Origin: Aurantimonas coralicida DSM 14790
GTDB taxonomy: Bacteria > Pseudomonadota > Alphaproteobacteria > Rhizobiales > Rhizobiaceae
Reading direction: 5' to 3'
NCBI RefSeq assembly: GCF_000421645.1
Contig: NZ_ATXK01000001.1
Coordinates: 806,001-870,000, forward strand
DNA length: 64,000 nucleotides
Positions 31,251 through 39,577 of this stretch are shown here, in pieces (the first letter of the stretch is position 1; every line of letters starts with the position of its first letter). The notes below the pieces were generated by a model that had not been told where the DNA came from, made no database searches, and was given only the letters and a program-made list of their open reading frames with translations. A program made the translations under genes and the position numbers.

Positions 31251-31456
31251 GGCGGCGAATTGCGTCCGGTTCAGCGTGAATGGCGAAAGACATGCGGCGA
31301 CGCGTTGCAGCCCGGCCGAGCACCGGCACCCGCAGGATCGGCTGCCCCGTCTGCTACCACGTTTCTGTCCCGAGCCATCCCTGCGACGTCCGGTCCCAGC
31401 GTGATGATTGCAGGACCGCGGCTCGGCGTATCAAGGCGAGCGCGGCCGTCCCGGTG

Positions 31457-33016
31457 TCAGCCGCGCGCCAGCCGCGCCGCCCGGCGGGCCCGCGCCTCGT
31501 CGGCCGCATCCAGCTTGACCTGCGGCAGCTTGGTCCGCCAGTCGGTGCCGGTGATGCCGACGACGCGGTTGCCGCGGAAATCGGCTTCGGCGGTGATCAG
31601 CCCGCGCTCGGCCATGAAGGACAACAGGAACCGGCCGCGCGACGGCGAATGGCTGCCATAGGCGCGGGCCAGCGCCGCATCCTCGGGGCATTCCGCCTCG
31701 TCGCGGGCGGCGCGCGCCAGCATCATGAAGACGCCCTGCATCTCCTCCGGCAGATCGGCGGCCCGGTCGACGACCCCCTGCCATTCCTCGTCGTCGGTCT
31801 CGCAGGACACGCCCGCCCGTGCCAGCGACAGGCGCCGGCGGAAGGCCGCCATATCGGTCTCGGCACCGCGCAGACGCTTCAGCCGGCAATGGGTGAGGAA
31901 GTCCTGGTAGAGCACCGGCACCGGCCGGAAGGCCGCGTCCGGGTCCTGCAGCATCTCGGCGAAGATCGCATCGACGGCGGCGGCGCGCTCTTCCGGCGAG
32001 CGGGGATCGTCGTCGATCGGCTCGTGCCGCTCCGAGACGGACGGGGCAGCGGCCACCCGCTCCAGAAGCTCGCGTGTGGCGATCGCCGCGGCGGCGCCCT
32101 CGATGCGCGGCGCGGCGTTGGATTGCGGGCGCTCGATGGCGCGCCGTTCGGCCGCCTTGTCCTCTTCCGTGGCAGTGAAGATCAGGTCTTCCATCGCCTC
32201 GCGCGGCGTCTCCGGCAGCGGCATCAGCGACGGCCGCCCGCTGCGCCCCGCCGTCTCGACGGGACCGATGCGGATCGGCATGGGCCGCCGCGACAATGCC
32301 GGTCCGAGCGCCACGAAATTGCCGGTCTCCAGATCGCGGAAACGTTCGGCGGCGCGCCGGTCCATGCCCAGCAGGTCGGCGGCGCGCTGCATGTCGATGT
32401 CGAGGAAGGTCCGGCCCATCAGGAAGTTCGACGCCTCAGCAGCGACGTTCTTGGCGAGCTTGGCCAGGCGCTGGGTGGCGATGACCCCGGCCAGGCCGCG
32501 CTTGCGACCGCGGCACATCAGGTTGGTCATCGCGCCGAGCGAGGCGCGACGGGCTTCTTCCGAATGCTCGCCGGACATGGCCGGCGCGAAGAGATGCGCC
32601 TCGTCGACGGCGATCAGCATCGGGAACCAGTGCGCCCGGTCGGCATCGAACAGGCCGTTCAGGAAGGCCGCCGAGCACATCATCTGCACCTCGGCGTCGA
32701 GCCCTTCCAGATCGAGCACCACCGAGGCGCGATGCTCGCGGATGCGCCGCGCGATGCGGGTCAGCTCGGCCGGCGTGCGATTGGCGTCGACGACCACATG
32801 GCCGTAGCGCTCGGCCAGCGACACGAAGTCGCCTTCCGGATCGATCACCGCCTGCTGCACCCAGTCCGCGCTGCGCTCCAGAAGGCGGCGCAGCAGATGC
32901 GACTTGCCCGAGCCCGAATTGCCCTGGACGAGCAGACGCGTCGACAGCAGCTCCTCCAGATCGAGCTCCGCCGGTTCGCCGGTTTGGGTCGTGCCGAGAT
33001 CGACGGCAACGGTCAT
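31457..33016 (-). CDS. HerA-like (DUF87) P-loop ATPase
   Basis: A 519-residue ATPase of the HerA/FtsK superfamily. Walker A is GNSGSGKS at 32-39 and Walker B is MLIAVDEA at 133-140. A long hydrophilic region follows (about 235-330). The C-terminal third ends in helices, possibly a winged-helix-like region (RGRFLLSFMAERGLITAEADFRGN). HerA proteins are DNA translocases that normally work with the NurA nuclease in end resection; no nurA, mre11 or rad50 lies nearby. The substrate and role here are unknown. Roles in conjugation or in Argonaute- or SIR2-type defence are known for relatives, but no such partner is adjacent. Confidence 0.75.
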   Translation of the reverse strand: MTVAVDLGTTQTGEPAELDLEELLSTRLLVQGNSGSGKSHLLRRLLERSADWVQQAVIDPEGDFVSLAERYGHVVVDANRTPAELTRIARRIREHRASVVLDLEGLDAEVQMMCSAAFLNGLFDADRAHWFPMLIAVDEAHLFAPAMSGEHSEEARRASLGAMTNLMCRGRKRGLAGVIATQRLAKLAKNVAAEASNFLMGRTFLDIDMQRAADLLGMDRRAAERFRDLETGNFVALGPALSRRPMPIRIGPVETAGRSGRPSLMPLPETPREAMEDLIFTATEEDKAAERRAIERPQSNAAPRIEGAAAAIATRELLERVAAAPSVSERHEPIDDDPRSPEERAAAVDAIFAEMLQDPDAAFRPVPVLYQDFLTHCRLKRLRGAETDMAAFRRRLSLARAGVSCETDDEEWQGVVDRAADLPEEMQGVFMMLARAARDEAECPEDAALARAYGSHSPSRGRFLLSFMAERGLITAEADFRGNRVVGITGTDWRTKLPQVKLDAADEARARRAARLARG

Positions 33017-33213
33017 TGCAGGCCTTTCGGTGCTGGCGATGTCGTGAACGACCGCCTGCCTTGGCGGCGCGGTCCGGTCGTCGAGGGGACGTGGCCGGAA
33101 CCTATCACGCCCGCCCCGGCGAGAGTCGAGACGGCGAGGACCTGTCCACAGGAAGGCGCGACTGTCGGACGGCGTCCCGCGCCGAAGCAGGCTTCAACGA
33201 AGCCGTGGCAGGC

Positions 33214-33897
33214 TCAGAGCCATGTGTCGTAGTCGGAGACCAGCAGCAGCATCGGGTCCTCGTCCTCCTCGATCTCGGAAAACCGGCCGAGCGGCTCGCG
33301 GAAGACATTGTCGGTCAGATCGTCGTTGACGGTGGAGACCTCGCCGATCAGGACGTCGCCGCCCTCGCCCCAGAAGGCGTGCCAGTTGCCGGGCAGCAGC
33401 GTCACGCTTTCGCCGGGCTCCAGCATCAGGACGCCGCCGGCCGGCAGCCGCCGAGTGATCCCGTCGGTGACGACGGTGACCTCGGCGCTCTCGTCGACGG
33501 AGCCGTCGGGCGCGCTTTCATGCATTTGGATCGCCAGCTTGGCGCCGCCGCGATTGATGATGTCCTCGGCTTTGACGATGTGCCGGTGCATCGGCGAATA
33601 CTGGTCGTGGCGGGAGATCATGATCTTCTCGGCATAGAGCATGCCGCCGCCGGCCTTCAGATCCGCCGCGTCGCCGTTGCGCGTGGTGAACAGGAACAGC
33701 CCCATCCGGTCGAAATCGCCCTTGCCGTAATCGGTCACGTCCCAGCCGAGCCGGCGCTCCACGATGGTCGACAGATCGGCCCGCCGCGCCTTCATCTCGT
33801 TCGGGGAGAGATAGGCGAAGGGCGGCATGACGTAGCCGAAGGAACGGATGTAGGAATCCGCTTCCCTGAGGATTTCGTTGACGCGGGAACGCTTCAT
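33214..33897 (-). CDS. D-lyxose ketol-isomerase family cupin
   Basis: A 227-residue cupin. The metal-binding motif is visible as HDQYSPMHRH...KAEDIINRGGAK with His and Glu ligands, plus a downstream His in LPGNWHAF. The family (E. coli EcSI-like, COG3822) isomerises D-lyxose/D-xylulose and D-mannose/D-fructose using Mn2+. Its ATG overlaps the glycerate kinase stop (ATGA), so the two are made together. This pairing suggests a pathway from a sugar or sugar acid to 2-phosphoglycerate, but the true substrate is not readable from the sequence. Confidence 0.82.
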   Translation of the reverse strand: MKRSRVNEILREADSYIRSFGYVMPPFAYLSPNEMKARRADLSTIVERRLGWDVTDYGKGDFDRMGLFLFTTRNGDAADLKAGGGMLYAEKIMISRHDQYSPMHRHIVKAEDIINRGGAKLAIQMHESAPDGSVDESAEVTVVTDGITRRLPAGGVLMLEPGESVTLLPGNWHAFWGEGGDVLIGEVSTVNDDLTDNVFREPLGRFSEIEEDEDPMLLLVSDYDTWL

Positions 33898-35210
33898 GCC
33901 GGCCTCCCTTCGGAGCTCGCCGCCGGATCGACGAGGATGATCCGGCAGTCGTTGACATTGGTGTGGGTCGGGCCCGGCACGAACAGGCCGTCGATGGCCT
34001 CGAAGAAGCCGGTCGAATCGTTCGCCGCCAGTGCCGCCTCGGCGTCGAGCCCGGCGGCCGCCGCCTTGGCGAGCGTGTCCGGCAGGACGAAGGCGCCGGC
34101 CGGATCGCTGGCAAGGCCGGTCCCGCCATCGGTGCCGTCCGTGTCGCCGGAGAGCGCCGCGATGCCGGGATGGGCGCCAAGCGCCAGCGCCAGGGCCAGG
34201 GCATATTCCTGGTTCGGCCCGCCGCGGCCCTCGCCGCGGATCGTCACCGTCAGTTCGCCGCCCGACAGGATCGCGACCCGGTCGCCGGCCTCAACGGCCT
34301 CCAGCGCGATGCGGGCATGTTCGGCCGCCACGTCCCGCGCCTCGCCCTCCACGTCGGCGCCGAAGCTGACCACCCTGTAGCCGAGCCGCTCGGCGGTCTT
34401 CGCGGCGGCGTCGAGCGAGGCCGCAGGGGTCGCCACGATCTTGTATTCGGCCTGCTCGAAGACCGGATTGCCCGGCTTCGGCGTCTCGTTGGCCGGATCG
34501 TCCAGCGCGGCCTTGCAGGAGGCCGGCAGGTCGATGCCGCGCTTTTCGATGATTGCCCGCGCATCAGCGAGCGTCGTTGCGTCCGGCACGGTGGGTCCGG
34601 AGGCGATGACGCTCGGATCGTCGCCGGGCACGTCGGAGATCGCCAGGGTGATCAGCCGCGCGTCGCCGCAGGCATGGGCGAGGCGCCCGCCCTTGATCTG
34701 CGACAGATGCTTGCGCACGCAGTTGATCTCGCCGATGCCGGCGCCGCTGCGCAGCATCGCCTTCGTCACGGCCTGCTTGTCGGCAAGCGAGATACCCTCG
34801 GCCGGCAGCAGCCAGTTGGCCGAGCCGCCGCCGGAGATCAGTGCCAGCACGAGGTCGTCCGGCCCGGCCGCTTCGGCCAGCGCGACGACCTTCGCCGTCG
34901 CCTCCAGCCCATGCGCGTTGGGCAGCGGATGCCCGGCTTCGACCACCGGGATCGGCCCGGCGTCGAGCGCATAGCCGTCGCGGGTGACCGCGATGCCGGT
35001 GAGCCGGTCGGCCGGCACGCCGTGCGTCTGCGTGTAATGGGCGACCGCGGCGGCGGCCATCGAGGCCGCGGCCTTGCCGGCGGCGAGGATGACGATGCGC
35101 CCCGGCGGCGGCGGCGGCAGATGCGCGGCGAGAATGCTCGCCGGATGGGCCGCCGCAACGGCCGCCTCGAAGATCGTCGTCAGGTCCCCCGACCATCCCG
35201 TCGTGTTCAT
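33894..35210 (-). CDS. Glycerate 2-kinase (MOFRL/GckA-TtuD family)
   Basis: A 438-residue kinase making 2-phosphoglycerate from D-glycerate, a step in the serine cycle, glyoxylate assimilation and tartrate degradation. The first domain carries VILAAGKAAASMAAA and VEAGHPLPN, and the second (MOFRL) carries LSGGELTVTIRGEGRGGPNQEYALALAL and ALSGDTDGTDG. The ATG at 35210 with a GGGAGGGA site is chosen; the frame is open 22 codons further. In an organism with RuBisCO it could salvage photorespiratory glycerate, but no glycolate or glyoxylate genes are adjacent. It diverges from cioA across 218 bp. Confidence 0.9.
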   Translation of the reverse strand: MNTTGWSGDLTTIFEAAVAAAHPASILAAHLPPPPPGRIVILAAGKAAASMAAAAVAHYTQTHGVPADRLTGIAVTRDGYALDAGPIPVVEAGHPLPNAHGLEATAKVVALAEAAGPDDLVLALISGGGSANWLLPAEGISLADKQAVTKAMLRSGAGIGEINCVRKHLSQIKGGRLAHACGDARLITLAISDVPGDDPSVIASGPTVPDATTLADARAIIEKRGIDLPASCKAALDDPANETPKPGNPVFEQAEYKIVATPAASLDAAAKTAERLGYRVVSFGADVEGEARDVAAEHARIALEAVEAGDRVAILSGGELTVTIRGEGRGGPNQEYALALALALGAHPGIAALSGDTDGTDGGTGLASDPAGAFVLPDTLAKAAAAGLDAEAALAANDSTGFFEAIDGLFVPGPTHTNVNDCRIILVDPAASSEGRPA

Positions 35211-35428
35211 GCAAATCCCTCCCCGCATCGTCCCGGGGCATCCATACCAGAAGAACGGCACGGGGAAACCGCACAAGTGGGGATCGAGATCGGGTCACGG
35301 CGCGCGGAAAAAGCCGCACGGCCTCGCGCCCATACGCTGGCAAAATGGTCGCAGAGGCCTACTCTGACCTTGTCGCAGCGTCCATCTTGGGTGCATCCAC
35401 GCGCCAGATAAATGTTGAAGGCAAAACC

Positions 35429-36850
35429 ATGTTCGAAGGTTTCGACCCGGTCACCCTCGCCCGCTTCCAGTTCGCCTTCACCATCTCGTTCCACATCATA
35501 TTTCCGGCCTTCACCATCGGCCTCGCCTCGTTCCTCGCGGTTCTCGAGGGCCTGTGGCTGGCGACCGGGCGGTCGGTCTACATCGACACCTTCAACTACT
35601 GGATCAAGATCTTCGCCCTGAGCTTCGGCATGGGTGTCGTCTCCGGCATCGTGATGAGCTACCAGTTCGGCACCAACTGGTCCGTCTTCTCCGACAAGAC
35701 CGGGCCGATCCTCGGCCCCATGATGGGCTACGAGGTGCTGTCCGCCTTCTTCCTGGAAGCCGGCTTCCTCGGCATCATGCTGTTCGGCCGCAAGCGCGTC
35801 GGCGACAAGCTGCACTTCGCCGCCACGGTCGTCGTCGCCCTCGGCACGCTGTTCTCGGCCTTCTGGATCCTCTCGGTGAACTCCTGGATGCAGACGCCGG
35901 CCGGCTTCAGCTACAATGCCGCCGGCCAGTTCGTGCCGGAGGACTGGTGGGCGATCGTCTTCAACCCGTCCTTCCCCTACCGGCTGGTGCACATGGTGCT
36001 GGCCGCCTATCTCACCACGGCCTTCATCGTCGGCGCGGTCGGGGCGTTCCATCTGCTGCGCGACCGCAGCAACCAGATGGCCCGCACGATGTTCTCGATG
36101 GCGCTGTGGATGGCGACCATCGTCGCGCCGATCCAGATCGTTGCCGGCGACCTGCACGGCACCAACACGCTGGAGCACCAGCCCGCCAAGATCGCCGCGA
36201 TCGAGGGGCATTTCGAGACGAATTCCGACGGTGCGATGCCGCTCACCCTGTTCGGCATCCCGAACATGGAGGAAGGCCGGACCGACTATGCCGTCAACGT
36301 GCCCTATCTCGGCTCGCTGATCCTCACCCATTCGCTCGACGGCGAGGTGCAGGGCCTCGACGCCTTCCCGCGCGAGGACTGGCCGAACTCGACGGTGATC
36401 TTCTGGACCTTCCGGGTGATGGTCGGCATCGGCTTCGCCATGCTCGGCATCGGCCTGTGGTCGCTGTTCAAGCGCTTCCGCGGCTCGCTCTACGATTCGC
36501 CCTGGCTTCAGCGCGCCATGATCGCCATGGGGCCGATGGGCTTCGTCGCGGTGATCTGCGGCTGGGTCACCACCGAGATGGGGCGCCAGCCCTTCACGGT
36601 CTTCGGCCTGCTGCGCACCGCCGAGAGCCATTCGCCGATCGCCGCCGAAGCGGTAGGCACCTCGCTGGTGGCGTTCATCGTGGTGTATTTCGTGCTGTTC
36701 GGCGCCGGCACATTCTACATCATGCGCCTGATGTCGAAGCTGCCCAGCCCGGCAGAGGACGACACGCCGGATCACCATCCGACGCGCTCGGCCGGCATCA
36801 CGCCCGCCTTCTCGCTGGAAGGCCGCAACAAACCCGAACCGGCGGAATAG
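35429..36850 (+). CDS. cioA: Cytochrome bd-type quinol oxidase subunit I (CioA-type)
   Basis: A 473-residue membrane oxidase subunit that takes electrons from quinol to reduce oxygen. His22 in FTISFHIIFPAF corresponds to a heme ligand. The quinol-binding (Q) loop is short, and the protein is about 50 residues shorter than E. coli CydA, which places it with cyanide-insensitive/short-Q-loop enzymes. GWVTTEMGRQPFTVFG is the conserved late motif, here with Phe where many enzymes have Trp. The ATG at 35429 with a GAAGG site is used; the open frame runs upstream but would add residues before the conserved MFEGFDPVTLARFQFA start. Confidence 0.95.
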   Translation: MFEGFDPVTLARFQFAFTISFHIIFPAFTIGLASFLAVLEGLWLATGRSVYIDTFNYWIKIFALSFGMGVVSGIVMSYQFGTNWSVFSDKTGPILGPMMGYEVLSAFFLEAGFLGIMLFGRKRVGDKLHFAATVVVALGTLFSAFWILSVNSWMQTPAGFSYNAAGQFVPEDWWAIVFNPSFPYRLVHMVLAAYLTTAFIVGAVGAFHLLRDRSNQMARTMFSMALWMATIVAPIQIVAGDLHGTNTLEHQPAKIAAIEGHFETNSDGAMPLTLFGIPNMEEGRTDYAVNVPYLGSLILTHSLDGEVQGLDAFPREDWPNSTVIFWTFRVMVGIGFAMLGIGLWSLFKRFRGSLYDSPWLQRAMIAMGPMGFVAVICGWVTTEMGRQPFTVFGLLRTAESHSPIAAEAVGTSLVAFIVVYFVLFGAGTFYIMRLMSKLPSPAEDDTPDHHPTRSAGITPAFSLEGRNKPEPAE

Positions 36851-36863
36851 GAGGCCGACGCAG

Positions 36864-37865
36864 ATGGATCTCGCTGTACTCTGGGCCTTCATCATCGCCT
36901 TTGCGGTCATTGCCTATGTCATTCTGGACGGCTTCGACCTGGGCACCGGCATCCTGTTCCCGCTGCTCGGCCGGCACGAGAACCGCGACACCGCCATGAA
37001 CACGGTGGCGCCGATCTGGGACGGCAACGAAACCTGGCTGGTGCTGGGCGGCGGCGGCCTGTTCGCGGTCTTCCCGCTGGCCTACGCGATCATCATGCCG
37101 GCCATCTACGCGCCGGTCATCGCCATGCTCCTGGCGCTCATCTTCCGCGGGGTGGCCTTCGAGTTCCGCTTCAAGACGGTGCGCGGTCGCTGGATGTGGG
37201 ACGTGTCGTTCTTCGTCGGCTCGATCGTCGCCGCCTTCAGCCAGGGCGTTGCCCTCGGCACGCTGGTCCAGGGCATCGACATCGACGGCCGCGCCTATGC
37301 CGGCGGCTGGTTCGACTGGCTGACGCCCTTCTCGTTGATGACCGGCGTTGCCGTCGTGGTCGGCTACGCGCTGCTGGGCGCCACCTGGCTGGTCATGAAG
37401 ACCGAGGGCGAACTGCACGACATCGCCCGCCGCTACGCGTGGATCTCGGCGGTCGGCACCATGGTCCTGATCGGCGTGGTCAGCCTGTGGATGCCGTTCA
37501 TGGAAGACCAGTTCTATCTGCGCTGGTTCACCTTCCCGCAGATCTTCTACGTGGCGCCGGTGCCGATCCTTGTCGCGCTGGCCACCTTCAGCCTGTTCCA
37601 GTCGCTGGCGACCGGCAAGGAGATCCGGCCGTTCCTGTCGGCGCTGGCGATCTTCGTCCTGTCCTTTGCCGGGCTCGGGATCACCTTCTATCCCGACATC
37701 ATCCCGCCCCATGTCACCATCTGGGAGGCGGCCGCACCGGAATCCTCGCTGATGTTCCTCCTTGTCGGGGCGACGGTGCTGATCCCGCTGATCCTCGCCT
37801 ATACCGGCTATTCCTACTGGGTCTTCCGCGGCAAAGTCCGCGAGGGCGAAGGATACCACCATTGA
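36864..37865 (+). CDS. cioB: Cytochrome bd-type quinol oxidase subunit II (CioB-type)
   Basis: A 333-residue polytopic subunit, partner of CioA, with eight to nine membrane segments. The N-terminal AYVILDGFDLGTGILFPL and WDGNETWLVLGGGGLFAVFPLAYA are diagnostic. It follows cioA after 13 bp with a GGAGG-type site. Its stop overlaps the start of a DUF2474 peptide. Together with CioA it forms a high-affinity oxygen reductase, typically induced at low oxygen or when the heme-copper oxidases are inhibited. Confidence 0.95.
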   Translation: MDLAVLWAFIIAFAVIAYVILDGFDLGTGILFPLLGRHENRDTAMNTVAPIWDGNETWLVLGGGGLFAVFPLAYAIIMPAIYAPVIAMLLALIFRGVAFEFRFKTVRGRWMWDVSFFVGSIVAAFSQGVALGTLVQGIDIDGRAYAGGWFDWLTPFSLMTGVAVVVGYALLGATWLVMKTEGELHDIARRYAWISAVGTMVLIGVVSLWMPFMEDQFYLRWFTFPQIFYVAPVPILVALATFSLFQSLATGKEIRPFLSALAIFVLSFAGLGITFYPDIIPPHVTIWEAAAPESSLMFLLVGATVLIPLILAYTGYSYWVFRGKVREGEGYHH

Positions 37866-38014
37866 CGGCGCGGCACGGCGACCGCCCGGAGACCGGGGAC
37901 GCGGCGCCGGGTAGCCTGAAAAGCCGGCTCGGCTGGTTCGCGCTCCTGTGGCTCGGCGGCGTCGCCGCCGTCGCCACGGTCGGCTACGGCATCCGTCTCG
38001 TCCTGATCGGCTAG
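37862..38014 (+). CDS. DUF2474 small membrane peptide associated with cioAB
   Basis: A 50-residue peptide with one hydrophobic segment (about residues 26-46, WFALLWLGGVAAVATVGYGIRLVLIG). Its TTG start overlaps the cioB stop (37862-37865), so it is translationally coupled. Peptides annotated DUF2474 occur just after cydB/cioB in many proteobacteria and probably act like CydX, the small subunit that stabilises the oxidase. The length, the position and the single segment all fit. It converges with the next gene, overlapping it by 4 bp. Confidence 0.75.
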   Translation: MTARHGDRPETGDAAPGSLKSRLGWFALLWLGGVAAVATVGYGIRLVLIG

Positions 38015-39474
38015 AGCGCCAGTTCCGGCACCGTCTCGCGCACCAGCGCCATGTCCGCGTGGAAGGCTTCGCGCTCTCGCTCCTGCGTGGCCTTGTCGGG
38101 CAGCCTCAGGATGTAGGACGGATGCACGGTGACCAGCGCCCGGGTCCCCTCGTCGAGGTCGATCAGCTTCGACCGCGTGTCGCGGATCGTCACGGTCTTG
38201 CCGAGGACGGCGGAGGCCGCCGTCGCGCCCAGCGCGACGATCAGCTTCGGCCGGATCAGGTCGCGTTCGAGGTCCAGCCACCAGCGGCAGGCCCGCACCT
38301 CGCCGCCATTCGGCTTGGCGTGGATGCGCCGCTTGCCGCGCGGCGCGAACTTGAAGTGCTTCACGGCATTGGTCACATAGGCGCGGCTGCGGTCGATCCC
38401 GGCCTCGCTCAGCGCCGCGTCGAACACCTTTCCCGCCGGCCCGACGAAGGGCTCGCCGGCAATGTCCTCCTGGTCGCCCGGCTGCTCGCCGACGAAGATG
38501 ACCGGTGCATCCTCCGGCCCTCGCCCGAATACCGTCTGCGTCGCCGGCTCCCACAGCGGGCAGGCGCGGCAGTGGCTGGCCGCCTCCCGCGCCGCGGCGA
38601 TCGATGTCGGGCGCTCGCCCGCAGGCTGCGCCGCCAGCTCGGGTTGTCGTGCCATGTCGCGCTCCTTCTGGCGTTCGTGCCGCAGGCTGGGCAAGGTCGG
38701 CGCGGTCTCGATCATTCGCCGCGACGCGGCCTCGGCCCTGGCGATCAGCGGCTTGATCAGCGCCGTCTCGGGCATGTTCGCCCAGTATTTCTTCGGCATC
38801 TCGGCGCGCATGGCGTTCACCTTGAGCCGCGCCGGGTTGAAGATCGACGCGTAATAGGTGAGCCACAGCGCCTCCATGTCGTCGCCCTCCGGCCGCATGT
38901 CCTTCGTCGCGCCGGGCAGGAAGGTCAGCTCGCTGCCGTCCCAATGGGCGCTGCGCTCCGGCGTCAGGATGGTCCAGACCATCCCGGCGAAGCGCCGGGC
39001 GAAGAACGGCGCGGTGTGTTCGACGATGTGGTGGAACGGCTCGAACCAGGCGACGTAGTGGCGGCGGCCTTCGTCGTCCTCGATCTCGCGAAAGCGCACG
39101 AAGGCCTTCATCTTGTGGCTGTCGCGGCGGACCGCCTTTTCCATCTCGGCGGCGCGCAGGATGTCCGGGTCCGACGCGATCTCCAGGAGCTTCTTTTCGC
39201 GTTGCAGGCGCCACAGCAGGCGATAGGCGAAGACGAAGCGGTCGGCATCGGCATGGCAGACCAGCTTGGCCGCCAGTTCGGGAAACGCCTTCGGCGCGGT
39301 CGGCTGCGGCGCGCCGGCGGGCGCCGGGGGCAGCGGCTCGGCGAAGAGGCCCGCGGTTTCGTCACCGACCGTGAAGCTCATCTCATCCGGCGGCACGCCG
39401 AGCGCCAGCGCCGTGCGCGCCGCCTGGCGCCACGCGTCGAAATCGGCGGAGAAGGAAAGACACGCAACATACAT
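38011..39474 (-). CDS. DUF4130 - UdgX fusion (uracil-DNA-binding family 4-like)
   Basis: A 487-residue two-domain protein. Residues 1 to about 255 match the uncharacterised DUF4130 (TIGR03915) family. About 285-487 is a uracil-DNA glycosylase-like domain of the UdgX group, with iron-sulfur-type cysteines (SHCRACPL), EQPGDQED, the diagnostic KRRIH loop at 381-385 and HPSYIL near 451. Purified UdgX from mycobacteria binds uracil DNA and becomes covalently linked to it through the loop histidine. The ATG at 39474 gives the family N-terminus; another at 39513 would add 13 residues. It is the likely partner of the radical SAM protein upstream on the same strand. Confidence 0.85.
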   Translation of the reverse strand: MYVACLSFSADFDAWRQAARTALALGVPPDEMSFTVGDETAGLFAEPLPPAPAGAPQPTAPKAFPELAAKLVCHADADRFVFAYRLLWRLQREKKLLEIASDPDILRAAEMEKAVRRDSHKMKAFVRFREIEDDEGRRHYVAWFEPFHHIVEHTAPFFARRFAGMVWTILTPERSAHWDGSELTFLPGATKDMRPEGDDMEALWLTYYASIFNPARLKVNAMRAEMPKKYWANMPETALIKPLIARAEAASRRMIETAPTLPSLRHERQKERDMARQPELAAQPAGERPTSIAAAREAASHCRACPLWEPATQTVFGRGPEDAPVIFVGEQPGDQEDIAGEPFVGPAGKVFDAALSEAGIDRSRAYVTNAVKHFKFAPRGKRRIHAKPNGGEVRACRWWLDLERDLIRPKLIVALGATAASAVLGKTVTIRDTRSKLIDLDEGTRALVTVHPSYILRLPDKATQEREREAFHADMALVRETVPELAL

Positions 39475-39577
39475 GGGATCGGGCTCGCCTGCGGGACGAA
39501 ATGAAACCTGCATGACGGTGCCGCGGTTCCCGCCGATGCCCCGCGGCCCGGTCGGCGGCTTGTGTAAGGCGCGACGC

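Noticed and set aside
31457-33016. Complete HerA-based anti-phage defence system
   Set aside because: No nuclease, SIR2, Argonaute or other effector gene is adjacent; the flanks are carotenoid and sugar-metabolism genes.
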